Assembly (NCBI RefSeq): GCF_900215605.1
Contig: NZ_OBEL01000001.1
Span: 1-64,000 of the forward strand
Direction of reading: 5' to 3'
DNA: 64,000 nt
DNA from: Cohaesibacter gelatinilyticus
GTDB lineage: Bacteria; Pseudomonadota; Alphaproteobacteria; Rhizobiales; Cohaesibacteraceae
Shown here: positions 45,815 to 55,726 of the stretch, piece by piece
How the letters are laid out: every line of letters starts with the position of its first letter
Numbering within the stretch: position 1 is the first letter of the stretch
Program-made: the position numbers and the translations under genes
Notes under the pieces: generated by a model
Databases searched by the model: none
Told to the model about the DNA's origin: nothing
The model's input: only the letters and a program-made list of their open reading frames with translations

Positions 45815-47269
45815 ATGAAGGCTGATGCCCAAGGGACCAGCGCGGGCGACCATCAACCGCTGTATGAGAAGGCCAAAAAGGTTTTCCCCCAAAGTGTGAG
45901 CGGTACTTTCCGCTCCATCAAATGGGCCTTTATGGCGGTAGCACTGGGATTTTACTATTTCACTCCATTCATCCGATGGGACAGAGGTCCTGGTGCTCCG
46001 GACCAGGCCGTGTTGATTGATTTTCCAGCGCGTCGTTTCTATTTCTTTTTCATCGAGATTTGGCCACAGGAAGTTTATTATCTGACTGGCTTGCTCATTC
46101 TCGCTTCGATCATGTTGTTCTTGATGAACGCACTGGCGGGTCGCGTGTGGTGTGGCTATATGTGCCCCCAGACTGTCTGGACCGACTTGTTCTTCATGGT
46201 TGAACGATGGATCGAAGGAGATCGTCGTGTCCAGCTGAAAAACCAAAGCAAGCCAATGACGGCCAAACGTGTTGGCCAGAAAATCGCCAAACATATAGTT
46301 TGGCTGATGATAGCCTGGTGGACTGGCGGGGCTTGGGTTCTGTATTTTGCCGACGCTCCGACACTGGTCAAGGAACTGGCCTTTGGCGAAGCACCTATGG
46401 TGGCTTATGTTTGGATCGGCATACTGACGGCAACCACTTATGTGTTGGCAGGCCATATGCGCGAACAAGTTTGCGTCTATATGTGTCCATGGCCACGTAT
46501 TCAGGCTGCCTTGACCGACGAATGGGCATTGAATGTCACCTACCGTACCGACCGTGGTGAACCGCGCGGTTCATTGAAACGAATGAAGCAGCGTGCAAAG
46601 GAAGGGCTACCAGCGGGGGATTGCGTTGATTGCGGGCAATGTGTCGCGGTCTGTCCAACCGGAATTGATATTCGCGATGGGGCACAATTGTCTTGTATTC
46701 AGTGCGGTCTTTGTATCGATGCCTGTGATGCGGTGATGAAGAAAATCGGCAAGCCACGCGGCTTGGTTGATTATGATACCGATATCAATATTCAGCGCCA
46801 TCTGGAAGGCAAAGACTCGATCTACAAATTCGTGCGTCCTCGTACCATCATCTATGTTACAATGATCCTCGGTATCTGCGCATTGATGCTCGGTACATTG
46901 ATCAACCGCCAATTGGTTGATCTCAATGTATTGCATGATCGAAATCCGCTCTATGTCGCTCTGTCCGATGGTTCCATTCGGAATGGTTACACCATCCGCC
47001 TGATCAACAAGGCAACCACTCCGAAGAATTTCGAGCTTTCCCTGGAAGGTGCACCGGAAGGATTCCTCATGAAAGCTGTCGGGGTTAAATCTGAAGATCC
47101 TCAAAAGATGATCGTTCCGATAGACGCGGATATTACCAAAGAGCTTCGTGTTCAAGTCTTCGCACCAAAGGGGGAGAAACTTTCGAAATCCGATCCATTG
47201 GTGTTCCGTGTCAAGGATCCGGAAACCGGTGAGGCCGAGAATGTGAGCGATTACTTCAAGGCGCCATAA
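45815..47269 (+). CDS. ccoG: Cytochrome c oxidase accessory protein CcoG (RdxA/FixG)
   Basis: A 484-residue membrane ferredoxin needed for cbb3 oxidase assembly, thought to reduce copper for the CuB site. It has about five helices and an early loop MCPQTVWTD. Two 4Fe-4S sites are visible: CVDCGQCVAVCPTGI and CIQCGLCIDACD. A C-terminal beta domain (FixG Ig-like, about 385-480) lies in the periplasm. No FixK box was found right upstream. A terminator follows, so ccoH has a separate start. Confidence 0.96.
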   Translation: MKADAQGTSAGDHQPLYEKAKKVFPQSVSGTFRSIKWAFMAVALGFYYFTPFIRWDRGPGAPDQAVLIDFPARRFYFFFIEIWPQEVYYLTGLLILASIMLFLMNALAGRVWCGYMCPQTVWTDLFFMVERWIEGDRRVQLKNQSKPMTAKRVGQKIAKHIVWLMIAWWTGGAWVLYFADAPTLVKELAFGEAPMVAYVWIGILTATTYVLAGHMREQVCVYMCPWPRIQAALTDEWALNVTYRTDRGEPRGSLKRMKQRAKEGLPAGDCVDCGQCVAVCPTGIDIRDGAQLSCIQCGLCIDACDAVMKKIGKPRGLVDYDTDINIQRHLEGKDSIYKFVRPRTIIYVTMILGICALMLGTLINRQLVDLNVLHDRNPLYVALSDGSIRNGYTIRLINKATTPKNFELSLEGAPEGFLMKAVGVKSEDPQKMIVPIDADITKELRVQVFAPKGEKLSKSDPLVFRVKDPETGEAENVSDYFKAP

Positions 47270-47287
47270 TCAACAATCAAAACGACC

Positions 47288-47322
47288 AAAAGCCGACTGT
47301 TTGTTTCACAGTCGGCTTTTTT
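47288..47322 (+). terminator. Terminator after ccoG
   Basis: AAAAGCCGACTGT (47288-47300) pairs perfectly with ACAGTCGGCTTTT (47308-47320) across 7 nt, followed by TT. The rest of the gap up to ccoH holds nothing that I recognise. Confidence 0.92.
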
Positions 47323-47565
47323 GATTGGAGGTATCCAGTCGACGATCCAGTAGAGTGTGTTCCTGAAAGCAGCATCATTTTTCAGATTGGAGAGCGCTCA
47401 GACACAAGGAGCCAGATCCTTGCTGATGATGCAGTGATCGTTACAAAGAATTTAGGAAATGCCAGCGGTCCAAATGTGCGAAAAGACTTTTCCTGATCGA
47501 CGAAAATCGGTATGAAAGGCCAGCATAAACGGTCCAAAAGGCAGAAGTGCCAAGGAAAGAAAAGC

Positions 47566-48066
47566 ATGGCAAATCAACAGCAAAAACCTCAAAAGGAATT
47601 GACTGGCAAACATGTCCTGATGTGGGTGCTCGGCTTCTTTGGTGTGATGTTCATCGCCAATGGTTTTTTCGTCTATTATGCCAATATTTCCTGGCCAGGC
47701 GTGGAAGTTGAGAGCTCCTACAAGGAAGGCCAGATTTATGATCAGAAACTGGCCGAGGCGAAAGAACAGCAGTTGCGTGCATGGCATATCGATGCGCAAC
47801 TCAAGCGTTCCGCAGGTGATGTGCTTCTGGTCATCGAAGCCAAAGACAAGCTCGGAAATGCTCTGAACGGTCTTTTGATCAAGGCCGAAGTTGGTCGCCC
47901 AATCACCGAAGCGCAGGACCATAAACTGGATCTGACAGAAAAGGGCGATGGCATTTATATGACATCGCTGGGTTCTCTTGATTCAGGCCGTTGGCGGGTC
48001 AAGCTTGAAGCTTTCGAGAAAGACGTGCTCAAGTTCAAATCTGTTGGGCAGACGACACTGGAATAG
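47566..48066 (+). CDS. ccoH: cbb3 oxidase assembly protein CcoH (FixH)
   Basis: A 166-residue membrane protein from the ATG at 47566, with AAGGAAAG just before it (the frame is open to 47512). One helix at about 17-40 (VLMWVLGFFGVMFIANGFFVYY) and then a periplasmic FixH domain with ITEAQDHKLDLTEKGDGIY and SGRWRVKLEAF. It acts with CcoG, CcoI and CcoS in maturation. It precedes ccoI by 37 bp. Confidence 0.92.
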   Translation: MANQQQKPQKELTGKHVLMWVLGFFGVMFIANGFFVYYANISWPGVEVESSYKEGQIYDQKLAEAKEQQLRAWHIDAQLKRSAGDVLLVIEAKDKLGNALNGLLIKAEVGRPITEAQDHKLDLTEKGDGIYMTSLGSLDSGRWRVKLEAFEKDVLKFKSVGQTTLE

Positions 48067-48103
48067 TGACCCAAGCCAATCGATCTGTCAGGAAAATGCT
48101 TTG

Positions 48104-50359
48104 ATGCAACAAGTAGAACGTGACTGGAGCGCTTTCTCGGAAGAATTGCCCAATGGCAATGAGCAAATTGCTCTGGCCGTTGAAGGCATCTATTGCCCTG
48201 CATGCATGACCCGTATCGAACGCGGATTAACAGATTTGGAGGGTGTTGAACGGGCGCGAGTCAACCTGTCTTCTCATCGCCTGTCCGTTGTCTGGGATCC
48301 CGAACAGCTCGATCCTTCAATCCTGCTGGAACGTCTGGCAGATCTCGGATATGGTGCCCATCCATTTGATCCAGCAGCGGTAAAAAACGAAGAGAAAAAA
48401 GAAAATTCCCGTATTTTGCGGGCACTGGCTGTTGCCGGATTTGCCGCAATGAATGTGATGTTGCTATCCATTTCCGTGTGGTCCGGGAATGTCTCGGATA
48501 TCTCTGCCGAGACGAGAGATTTCTTTCACTGGTTATCTGCCCTGATAGCACTGCCGGCTGCCGCCTATGCTGGCATTCCTTTTTTCAGTTCAGCATGGAG
48601 GGTATTGCGCAAAGGGCATCTGAATATGGATGTACCGATCTCGATCGGTGTCATTCTCGCTTTGCTTCTGTCCATTTTGCAAACCGCTCAGCATGAAAAA
48701 GAGGTCTATTTTGAATCGGCCTTGATGCTGCTTTTCTTCCTGCTGATTGGCCGTTGGCTGGATCAGATGATGCGAGTCAAAACCCGTGCCTTCGCCGAAA
48801 ACCTTACCGCCTTGAAAGCTGAGACAGCTATGAAGTTGTTTGAGGATGGTGCTTTGCGGGAAGTGCCGCTTTCCAAGATCGAAGCGGGCGACCGAGTATT
48901 GGTACGTCCCGGCGAGAGGGTGAGCGTTGATGGATCCGTCCTGGAAGGCAATTCTCAAGTTGATCAAAGCCTTGTAACCGGTGAAACCACGCTGATAGAC
49001 GTTGAAAAAGGCGACAGCGTTTATGCAGGTACTCTGAATGGTGAGGGGGCACTGACCATCAAGGTGACTGCTGCTGCCAAGGGTACCTTGCTGGATGAGG
49101 TCAATCGTCTGATCGATGACGCGATGGAGGCAAAATCTCGCCATCGTCAGTTGGCAGACCGGGCAGCTGAGCTTTATGCGCCAATCGTTCATACCGCAGC
49201 TGCAGCAACTTTCACTGGCTGGTGGCTCTGGGGGATTGGTTGGCAACCATCATTGGTGATCTCTATTTCCGTGCTAATCATCACCTGCCCCTGCGCCTTG
49301 GGATTGGCCATTCCAGCGGTGCAAGTCGTTGCATCAGGATCGCTTTTCCGTAATCAGGTTCTGCTGAACCGCTCAGACGCATTGGAGCGGCTGTCCAAGG
49401 TTGATACCATTGTCTTCGATAAGACTGGCACTCTGACACGTCCCATGCCGGGCATCGCCAATAGAGAAGATTGCAATCCCGATCATATTAATCTCGCAAT
49501 CGCGTTGGCCAAAACATCCAGCCATCCTTTGTCCACTGCACTGGCTGCATTGGATCGTAAGATTGAGCCGATTGCAGATGTGGTCGAGGAAAAAGGTAAA
49601 GGCCTGGTCGCGCAAGATGGGAATGGCAAGACCATTCGTCTCGGATCTCCCTCCTTCTGCGGTGCGCAGGAACTAGCCAAATCTGTGAGTGCTGACTACC
49701 CTCTCGCTTCCTTGATCGCATTTTCCCGAGAAGGGGAGGAGCCATCCGTCTTTGCCCTGTCACAGCAATTGCGGAGTGATGCAAAACATGTCGTCTCAAA
49801 GCTTCAAGAGTCAGGACGCGAAATCATCATTCTCTCGGGCGATCAGCCAGCCGCAGTTGAAGCAATGGCGCACCAATTGGATGTTGAGCGGTTCGAAGCT
49901 GGCATTGATCCAACCGAGAAAATTGCTTTCATTGAAAAACTGAAAGAGAATGGCAAGACCGTCTTGATGGTCGGTGATGGCATCAATGATGCGCCAGCCT
50001 TGGCCGCTGCTCATGTCTCATTGTCGCCGGTAACGGCTGCTCATGTCAGTCAGGCTGCCTCCGATGCCCTTTTCCTTGGCGAGAAGCTGGAGCCGGTGCT
50101 GCATGCTTTGGACATTGGTGCCCGCGCGCGCAAAATCATGGAACAGAATTTGGCGTTGGCTACTCTATATAACATTATTGCAGTGCCATTTGCAGTTGCC
50201 GGTTTTGTAACGCCATTGATCGCAGCATTGGCCATGTCCGGTTCGTCACTGGTCGTCACGATTAACGCCCTGCGTGCGCGTGCCAGATCAGATAAATGGT
50301 TTGCCGATAATTTGGCAGCCGATGAGGCCTATGCCGACCAGCAACCAAAGTTGGGCTAG
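48104..50359 (+). CDS. ccoI: Copper-transporting P-type ATPase CcoI (FixI)
   Basis: P1B-type ATPase that delivers copper for the cbb3 oxidase. From the ATG at 48104 (AGGAAA upstream) it has about 751 residues. An N-terminal metal-binding domain has C31-P-A-C34. Eight helices are expected, with the ion site ITCPCALGLAIP. Further motifs are the phosphorylation site FDKTGTLTR, LVTGETT, SSHPLSTA and GDGINDAPAL. The frame also reads open from 47978 but overlaps ccoH there. Part of ccoHIS. Confidence 0.96.
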   Translation: MQQVERDWSAFSEELPNGNEQIALAVEGIYCPACMTRIERGLTDLEGVERARVNLSSHRLSVVWDPEQLDPSILLERLADLGYGAHPFDPAAVKNEEKKENSRILRALAVAGFAAMNVMLLSISVWSGNVSDISAETRDFFHWLSALIALPAAAYAGIPFFSSAWRVLRKGHLNMDVPISIGVILALLLSILQTAQHEKEVYFESALMLLFFLLIGRWLDQMMRVKTRAFAENLTALKAETAMKLFEDGALREVPLSKIEAGDRVLVRPGERVSVDGSVLEGNSQVDQSLVTGETTLIDVEKGDSVYAGTLNGEGALTIKVTAAAKGTLLDEVNRLIDDAMEAKSRHRQLADRAAELYAPIVHTAAAATFTGWWLWGIGWQPSLVISISVLIITCPCALGLAIPAVQVVASGSLFRNQVLLNRSDALERLSKVDTIVFDKTGTLTRPMPGIANREDCNPDHINLAIALAKTSSHPLSTALAALDRKIEPIADVVEEKGKGLVAQDGNGKTIRLGSPSFCGAQELAKSVSADYPLASLIAFSREGEEPSVFALSQQLRSDAKHVVSKLQESGREIIILSGDQPAAVEAMAHQLDVERFEAGIDPTEKIAFIEKLKENGKTVLMVGDGINDAPALAAAHVSLSPVTAAHVSQAASDALFLGEKLEPVLHALDIGARARKIMEQNLALATLYNIIAVPFAVAGFVTPLIAALAMSGSSLVVTINALRARARSDKWFADNLAADEAYADQQPKLG

Positions 50360-50386
50360 CGCCCTTTTGCTTGAAAGGACAAGACC

Positions 50387-50611
50387 ATGTCTTCCCTGCT
50401 ATTGTTGATTCCCGTTGCTCTGGGCCTGGGCCTGTTGGGACTGATAGCATTTTTGTGGTCCCTGCGAGACAACCAATATGAGGATGTCGAGGGGGCAGCT
50501 TACCGCATTCTGCTTGACGACGATCTGTCACCGGAAGAGCAGGCGAAAATCAATGCTGTTGAAAGCAAATCTGAGCCAGCTGCGGACAAAACTGATAAGA
50601 AAGACGCTTGA
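50387..50611 (+). CDS. ccoS: cbb3 oxidase maturation protein CcoS
   Basis: A 74-residue protein with one N-terminal helix (LLLLIPVALGLGLLGLIAFLW) and the family motif RDNQYEDVEGAAYRILLDDD. It helps cofactor insertion. Its stop overlaps the start of the LysE gene (TGATG). Confidence 0.95.
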   Translation: MSSLLLLIPVALGLGLLGLIAFLWSLRDNQYEDVEGAAYRILLDDDLSPEEQAKINAVESKSEPAADKTDKKDA

Positions 50612-51246
50612 TGCTGCTGCCCATCGATACGCTCGTCCTGTTTTTTATGACTGCTGTTGCTCTGGGCTTTGCACCAGGACCCGATAATATCTTCGTACTG
50701 ACCCAATCAGCTCTCTATGGCCGCTTGTCGGGTATTGTGGTCACATTGGGCCTATGTACCGGCTTGATCGTTCACACCTTGGCTGTGGCGCTGGGTGTCG
50801 CGGTGATCTTTCAAACGTCAGAGATGGCTTTCACACTGTTGAAGACAATTGGCGCTGCCTATTTGATCTATTTGGCATGGGGCGCATGGAGAGCCGGGGC
50901 AAGCGAACTGCCTTCAGGGCAAGCTAAGCAAAATGGACCAAGTTTCAAAAAACTTTACCTGCGTGGTATCGTGATGAATATCACCAATCCCAAAATAGCC
51001 ATCTTCTTCATGGCCTTTCTGCCCCAGTTTGCGGATCCATCGCGTGGCCTATTGAGCTATCAGTTGATCGAGTTGGGCCTTGTTTTCATTGTGGCAGGGC
51101 TGGCAGTCTTCTTCTCCATTGCCTGGAGTGCGGGATTCCTGGGTGCAAAAATGCGCAAGTCCCCTTCCATGCAGCAAATCATGAATCGATTTGCAAGTGT
51201 CATATTCATCGGCCTTGCAGTTCGGTTGGCATTGGCAGAGCGGTAA
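50611..51246 (+). CDS. LysE/RhtB family amino-acid exporter
   Basis: About 211 residues with six helices. Typical motifs are ALGFAPGPDNIFVLTQSALYG near the start, LLKTIGAAYLIYLAWGAWR, and the MNITNPKIAIFFMAFLPQF segment. Substrate unknown (amino acids or derivatives). The ATG at 50611 shares its A with the ccoS stop, so it is translated with the ccoHIS operon, although no oxidase role is known for this family. Confidence 0.9.
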   Translation: MLLPIDTLVLFFMTAVALGFAPGPDNIFVLTQSALYGRLSGIVVTLGLCTGLIVHTLAVALGVAVIFQTSEMAFTLLKTIGAAYLIYLAWGAWRAGASELPSGQAKQNGPSFKKLYLRGIVMNITNPKIAIFFMAFLPQFADPSRGLLSYQLIELGLVFIVAGLAVFFSIAWSAGFLGAKMRKSPSMQQIMNRFASVIFIGLAVRLALAER

Positions 51247-51259
51247 GGGCGAGCTCTCA

Positions 51260-51682
51260 CTAAATCTTGCGGCGATAGCGAGAGCTGTTGGTTGGCTTGG
51301 AACCATCCGGCAGAATGATGGTTTGCGTCAACACCATGTGCTTGCCGCCGTCTACCAATGTGCGTGTGGCAATCATCAGCTCAACACCTTTCAGATAGGC
51401 CGAACTATTGAGCTTGGTAGGAGAAGGCGCATCAAGGCTGAGATGATCAGCCAGCTCGCCACCGCTATAGGGGCGAGGTTCCCCATCGGGAATGCCGCGA
51501 AAACTGAGATTGAAAATCTCGCCTTCCACATCGACCCACTTCATATGAAAGACCAGTTCCTCGCCCTCTCGCTCGATGCGATAACTGCCGGAGCGAGGTG
51601 GGGAGCCTTGCTCATAATGGCATCTGTCCACTTCCAGAACCCAATCTCCGATAAATCGCTCTCCGGCTGTGGCAATGCTCAT
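51260..51682 (-). CDS. Conserved protein of unknown function, beta-barrel-like
   Basis: About 140 residues from the ATG at 51682, which has AGGAG at a good distance (the frame is open to 51721). It has no signal peptide or membrane helix. The sequence alternates beta strands: FIGDWVLEVDRCHYEQG, SGSYRIEREGEELVFHMKWV, and a C-terminal MVLTQTIILPDGSKPTNSSR. It may be a lipocalin-like small barrel; I cannot name the family. It lies downstream of hemA, but a terminator separates them. Confidence 0.65.
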   Translation of the reverse strand: MSIATAGERFIGDWVLEVDRCHYEQGSPPRSGSYRIEREGEELVFHMKWVDVEGEIFNLSFRGIPDGEPRPYSGGELADHLSLDAPSPTKLNSSAYLKGVELMIATRTLVDGGKHMVLTQTIILPDGSKPTNSSRYRRKI

Positions 51683-51760
51683 ACTCGGGCTCCTGATTGT
51701 TTCCGGATGGTGTGCAGTCAATGCCCTCCTTGTAAGGTAAGCACAGCTTCAGGAAAAGAC

Positions 51761-51803
51761 AAAAAGAAACCCCCGGCCTCCTGAAGGAGGGCGAGGGCTT
51801 TTG
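51761..51803 (-). terminator. Terminator of hemA
   Basis: Reading the minus strand, AAAAGCCCTCGCCCTCC pairs imperfectly with GGAGGCCGGGGGTTT over a TTCA loop, and TCTTTTTG follows. It lies about 25-65 bp after the hemA stop. Confidence 0.7.
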
Positions 51804-51826
51804 GTCTGTTGATCGGATAATAAAGC

Positions 51827-53113
51827 CTAGCCGCCAGCAGCTTCGAAAACCTGTTGCTCTGGCTGCTTGTTGATGTCATACACTGCGCCCGGAGCAATGA
51901 AGGACAGGCCCAGTCGAGCCCAAACGTCGTTGAGAGCGTCTACCAGGTCATCAATCAGAGCATCCTCATGGAATGGGGTCGGTGTGATCCGCAGACGTTC
52001 AGTACCCCGTGGAACGGTAGGATAGTTGATGGGCTGGATATAGATGCCATGCTCTTCAAGCAACATGTCGCTGGCTTTTTTGCAGAGATCCGGGTCGCCA
52101 ACGAATATTGGTACGATATGGGTTTCAGATGGCATGACAGGAAGACCAGCCTCTGAGAGTTTCTTCTTGGTGCTGGCTGCCTGACGCTGCTGACCTTCAC
52201 GCTCGGTTTTACTGTTTTTCAGATGGCGAACAGACGTGCTTGCGGCAGCTGCGATGGCAGGGGGCATTGCAGTGGTGAAGATGAAACCTGGCGCATAAGA
52301 GCGTACCGCGTCAATGATGCAAGCCTTGCCGGTGATATAACCACCAAGTGTGCCATAAGCTTTGGCCAGAGTGCCTTCAATCACATCAATACGATCCATC
52401 AGGCCTTCACGTTCGCAGATACCAGCGCCGCGTTCCCCATACATGCCAACCGCATGAACTTCATCGATATAAGTCATCGCATTATATTTGTCGGCCAGAT
52501 CGGCAATTTGCTCAATCGGAGCGATATCACCATCCATGCTATACACGGATTCAAACACGATCAGCTTGGCGCGGTCGTTCCCGGCAGCCTTGAGCAATTC
52601 TTCCAGATGTTCGAGATCATTATGACGCCAGACCTGCTTTTGCATGCCGGAGTTCTTCACACCAGCAATCATGGAAGCATGGTTCAACGCGTCAGACAGG
52701 ATCAGGCAGTTTGGTAGCAATTTGGCAATGGTAGAAATTGCAGCCTCATTGGAAACGAAGCCGGAGGTGAAAGCCAGAGCGGCCTCTTTTTGATGCAGAT
52801 CCGCAAGTTCGGCTTCCAGTTCTACCAATGGACGATTGGTTCCGGAGATATTGCGTGTGCCGCCAGCACCGGATCCCATCTTCTGGGCCGTGTCAGTCAT
52901 GGCCTTGATCACATCCGGATGCTGTCCCATGCCAAGATAGTCATTGGAACACCACACAAGAATTTCCCGTTCCAATCCATTTTCGGCACGCCAGATCGCA
53001 CGTGGAAATTTGCCCGCCTGCCGTTCCAAGTCGGCAAAAATACGGTAGCGCTTCTCGGTTTTCAAAGAAGCAAGAGCATTTTCGAAGATCTCATGGTACT
53101 TCATTTTGGGCAT
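51827..53113 (-). CDS. hemA: 5-aminolevulinate synthase
   Basis: PLP enzyme that joins glycine and succinyl-CoA to 5-aminolevulinate, the C4 route used by Alphaproteobacteria. The 428-residue protein shows [43 protein letters not shown] and the PLP lysine in [16 protein letters not shown]-terminal [20 protein letters not shown] is characteristic. The start may be ATG 53113 or 53104. An imperfect FixK box lies 130 bp upstream, which fits oxygen control together with hemN. Confidence 0.96.
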   Translation of the reverse strand: MPKMKYHEIFENALASLKTEKRYRIFADLERQAGKFPRAIWRAENGLEREILVWCSNDYLGMGQHPDVIKAMTDTAQKMGSGAGGTRNISGTNRPLVELEAELADLHQKEAALAFTSGFVSNEAAISTIAKLLPNCLILSDALNHASMIAGVKNSGMQKQVWRHNDLEHLEELLKAAGNDRAKLIVFESVYSMDGDIAPIEQIADLADKYNAMTYIDEVHAVGMYGERGAGICEREGLMDRIDVIEGTLAKAYGTLGGYITGKACIIDAVRSYAPGFIFTTAMPPAIAAAASTSVRHLKNSKTEREGQQRQAASTKKKLSEAGLPVMPSETHIVPIFVGDPDLCKKASDMLLEEHGIYIQPINYPTVPRGTERLRITPTPFHEDALIDDLVDALNDVWARLGLSFIAPGAVYDINKQPEQQVFEAAGG

Positions 53114-53242
53114 CCGCTGTTTTTATAAGGTCCGGTCAGGATACCGAAAGGTCCTGAGTGCTAAGCCAAAAATATGGGAGCTGGGGTCAAGGTCCTGTCC
53201 CGTTTTTCATGGCCACTCTGCCTTGCACTTTGGTCCGTTGCA

Positions 53243-53256
53243 TTGAGGTTTGTCAA
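53243..53256 (-). promoter_or_regulatory. Possible FixK/FNR box upstream of hemA
   Basis: TTGAG-GTTT-GTCAA (53243-53256) differs from the anaerobox at one inner base. It lies 130 bp before the hemA start. The same 473-bp gap (53114-53586) also has a 14-bp palindrome TTACAAATTTGTAA (53269-53282) and an inverted repeat TGCATAG/CTATGCA (53473-53499) nearer the response regulator; no gene is supported in it. Confidence 0.45.
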
Positions 53257-53586
53257 TTCCGCGCCGCCTTACAAATTTGTAATGACAAGGCAATTCACGT
53301 TCAGTTGCGGCCAAAGAGCGGTCGAGTGCAGGCCATGATTAAACATAACCGAGCAGGAAAAGGAACGCCAATTCTTTGTTCTCTTGTATTTTCATCTTTG
53401 GACAGCCTCAAAAAGGTTAATGAGTTGTTACTAACTAATTGATGGGATCGTAAAGATTCATAAAGGCTTTCCTGCATAGACTGACCGGTAAACTATGCAT
53501 CATGTCCAAAAGTCTCAAGGATTACCCCCGACCAAGAAGTGCAACAAACTGTCGGGACCTTGTGAGGATGAGAAGGAAGAACAATT

Positions 53587-54111
53587 ATGTCGGTCACAGT
53601 CCTGTCAGCTTTGAGGGTGCTGGTGATTGAAGACAGTCCCTATATGCGCACAATCATTCGCACCATCCTTCAAGGGTTGGGTGTCAGAGAGATCTTTGAA
53701 GCAGAAGATGGGGGCGTTGGTCTGGAAAAGCTGGAACAGCTTTCCCCTGATCTGCTCATCATAGATTGGGTCTTACCCATTCTGGATGGGCCGGAATTGG
53801 TGCGTCTGGTTAGAAATCCTAATCACTCCATGGGTACCGTGCCCATTATCATGATCTCCTCCTTTGCGGAAAAACACCGCATTGTTGAAGCCAAGCAATT
53901 GGGCGTGCATGAGTTTTTGCGCAAGCCATTTTCTGCGAAAGATATGTATCTGCGTATTCTGGCTGCAGTCTCCATGGACCGCCCATTTGTACGTACTGAT
54001 ACCTATTACGGGCCAGCTCCGCGTGAGGTCGTCAACCGCCGTGCCAATGATAGTGGAATAGGTGATCTCGGGTCCGCCGGTATGACGGTCCCTAGTGCCT
54101 TTGGTGCCTGA
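53587..54111 (+). CDS. Stand-alone CheY-like response regulator
   Basis: A 174-residue receiver protein: VIEDSPYMRTIIRTIL at the start, phosphoacceptor D60 in LLIIDWVLPILDG, a threonine/serine switch in IIMISSF, and the lysine in FLRKPFS. A C-terminal tail (about 135-174) contains RPFVRTDTYYGPAPREVVNRR, a short extension seen in alphaproteobacterial members of this kind. No DNA-binding domain. AGGATGAGAAGGAAG lies before the ATG. Partner kinase unknown. Confidence 0.88.
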   Translation: MSVTVLSALRVLVIEDSPYMRTIIRTILQGLGVREIFEAEDGGVGLEKLEQLSPDLLIIDWVLPILDGPELVRLVRNPNHSMGTVPIIMISSFAEKHRIVEAKQLGVHEFLRKPFSAKDMYLRILAAVSMDRPFVRTDTYYGPAPREVVNRRANDSGIGDLGSAGMTVPSAFGA

Positions 54112-54134
54112 ATTCCCAAGCCCGCGCTCAATCT

Positions 54135-54602
54135 CTAACCACGTCCGCGATAGGTCGGAACGTCTTGTGGTGGGATCCAGACATGATCGGGCGCATCTGC
54201 AGTCTGATAGAAAACATCAATTGGAATGCCACCGCGTGGATACCAATAGCCGCCGATTCGAAGCCATTTGGGATCCAGTAATTCTTCCAACCGACGCCCG
54301 ATGGAGACCGTGCAATCTTCATGGAAGGCTCCGTGATTGCGGAAAGATCCCAGGAACAGTTTCAGAGACTTGCTTTCCACCAACCAATCTCCCGGGATGT
54401 AATCAATCACCAGATGAGCGAAATCAGGCTGGCTGGTAAGCGGGCAAAGGGACGTGAATTCGGGGGCAGTGAAGCGAACTGCGTAATCAATGTCGGATTG
54501 CGGATTGGGTACCTTCTCGAGTATGGCGTCTTCGGGATTGTCCGGCAACTTTGTCTCGCTGCCCAACTGGGTGAGGTTTTTATAAATATCCTGATTGGAC
54601 AT
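54135..54602 (-). CDS. queF: 7-cyano-7-deazaguanine reductase (preQ0 reductase)
   Basis: NADPH enzyme that reduces the nitrile of preQ0 to the amine of preQ1. About 155 residues, the short type I form. The active-site cysteine is in [14 protein letters not shown], and the QueF motif is [20 protein letters not shown]. The start is taken as ATG 54602 (54617 possible). Last gene of queC-D-E-F. Confidence 0.95.
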   Translation of the reverse strand: MSNQDIYKNLTQLGSETKLPDNPEDAILEKVPNPQSDIDYAVRFTAPEFTSLCPLTSQPDFAHLVIDYIPGDWLVESKSLKLFLGSFRNHGAFHEDCTVSIGRRLEELLDPKWLRIGGYWYPRGGIPIDVFYQTADAPDHVWIPPQDVPTYRGRG

Positions 54603-54629
54603 GATGTATTCCTTCATGAAATTTCCGGT

Positions 54630-55349
54630 CTAAACGCCACGTTTGTTACCCCAGAGCAGCACATGCAATTGGGGTAGAATGCGCGGGGCGAACCAGCCAT
54701 CATTCAATGTCTTGTCAACGAGCCATTCCATCCGGTCCAGTATACCCTGCATGTCGATGCGAGCGTCCGGTTCATCCGGTGGAGGAGGTGTGTGGTTGCC
54801 GGGCTGAATGTAGAGAGGCAGGGATGAATAGCGATCCGCAACGCCTTTGGCCCAGCGATAATCCTCATCATCAAAGATGACGATTTTCATTGCTGTTCTG
54901 GCTTGCTGGGCTGCCCTCACACAGGCTTCAAATGCATCCCAATCCACAACCTGATCAGAGGAAGGTGGCTTCGGGCTTAGGATCAGAAGATCGAGATCTT
55001 TGAACCAGTCTTGGGTGATGGAGCCTTGGGTCTCCAAAGCGAAGCGATAGCCTTGCTTCTTGCCCATTTCAATTAATGGACCAAAATCTTGGATCGCCGG
55101 ATTCCCCCCAGACAGAGATACGGTCAAAGGTTTTCCCTTGGAGAGCTTAATGATTTTCTCGAAAATCTCATATGCGTCCATTGGTAACCAATCAGCGCGA
55201 TAGTCCGAATCCACTGCATGCAAACTGTCACACCAGGAACAACGATAATCGCAGCCACCAGTACGCACAAAAACGGTTGGTTCCCCAATCAGAGCGCCTT
55301 CACCTTGAATGGTAGGACCGAAGATTTCGGAGACACGAATCTTGCTCAT
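54630..55349 (-). CDS. queE: 7-carboxy-7-deazaguanine synthase
   Basis: Radical-SAM enzyme that turns CPH4 into 7-carboxy-7-deazaguanine. A 239-residue protein with [20 protein letters not shown], the cluster motif [12 protein letters not shown] and the SAM-binding [13 protein letters not shown]. Its start overlaps the queD stop by four bases (ATGA). Confidence 0.95.
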   Translation of the reverse strand: MSKIRVSEIFGPTIQGEGALIGEPTVFVRTGGCDYRCSWCDSLHAVDSDYRADWLPMDAYEIFEKIIKLSKGKPLTVSLSGGNPAIQDFGPLIEMGKKQGYRFALETQGSITQDWFKDLDLLILSPKPPSSDQVVDWDAFEACVRAAQQARTAMKIVIFDDEDYRWAKGVADRYSSLPLYIQPGNHTPPPPDEPDARIDMQGILDRMEWLVDKTLNDGWFAPRILPQLHVLLWGNKRGV

Positions 55350-55726
55350 GCGTCATCACCATTGCTGATGACAGGACGATATTCTGCCCATGTCTTTGGT
55401 GTCTCGCTAACGCGCATGGCGCTGACTTGAGGCCAGCGCGCTTTTGCCCAATCAAAAAGATGCTTGGCGAGCAGCTCGGATGTCACCATGTCATGGCCGA
55501 GTACATCATTGAGATGCCGATGATCCAGATGGTCATCGATATAGGCCTTCAGGGGTGAGAGCTCACGATAATCCAGCACAAAGCCATGTTCATTGTGATC
55601 AGGAGAGGATAGCTCGATCTCGGCAATATAGTTATGACCATGCAGTCGCGCGCATGGATGATCATCCGGCAGACCACAAAGTTGATGGCTTGCCGAAAAA
55701 TGAAACTCTTTTGTGATGCGAAACAT
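55346..55726 (-). CDS. queD: 6-carboxy-5,6,7,8-tetrahydropterin synthase
   Basis: Converts dihydroneopterin triphosphate to CPH4. The 126 residues have the zinc histidines in FSASHQL and LHGHNY, the catalytic cysteine in HPCARLHGH, and the DHRHLND motif. Overlaps queC by one base and queE by four. Confidence 0.95.
   Translation of the reverse strand: MFRITKEFHFSASHQLCGLPDDHPCARLHGHNYIAEIELSSPDHNEHGFVLDYRELSPLKAYIDDHLDHRHLNDVLGHDMVTSELLAKHLFDWAKARWPQVSAMRVSETPKTWAEYRPVISNGDDA

Noticed and set aside
53158-53442. 94-codon plus-strand frame between hemA and the CheY-like gene
   Set aside because: It overlaps the hemA upstream region with the FixK-like site and palindrome; no ribosome site or family features.
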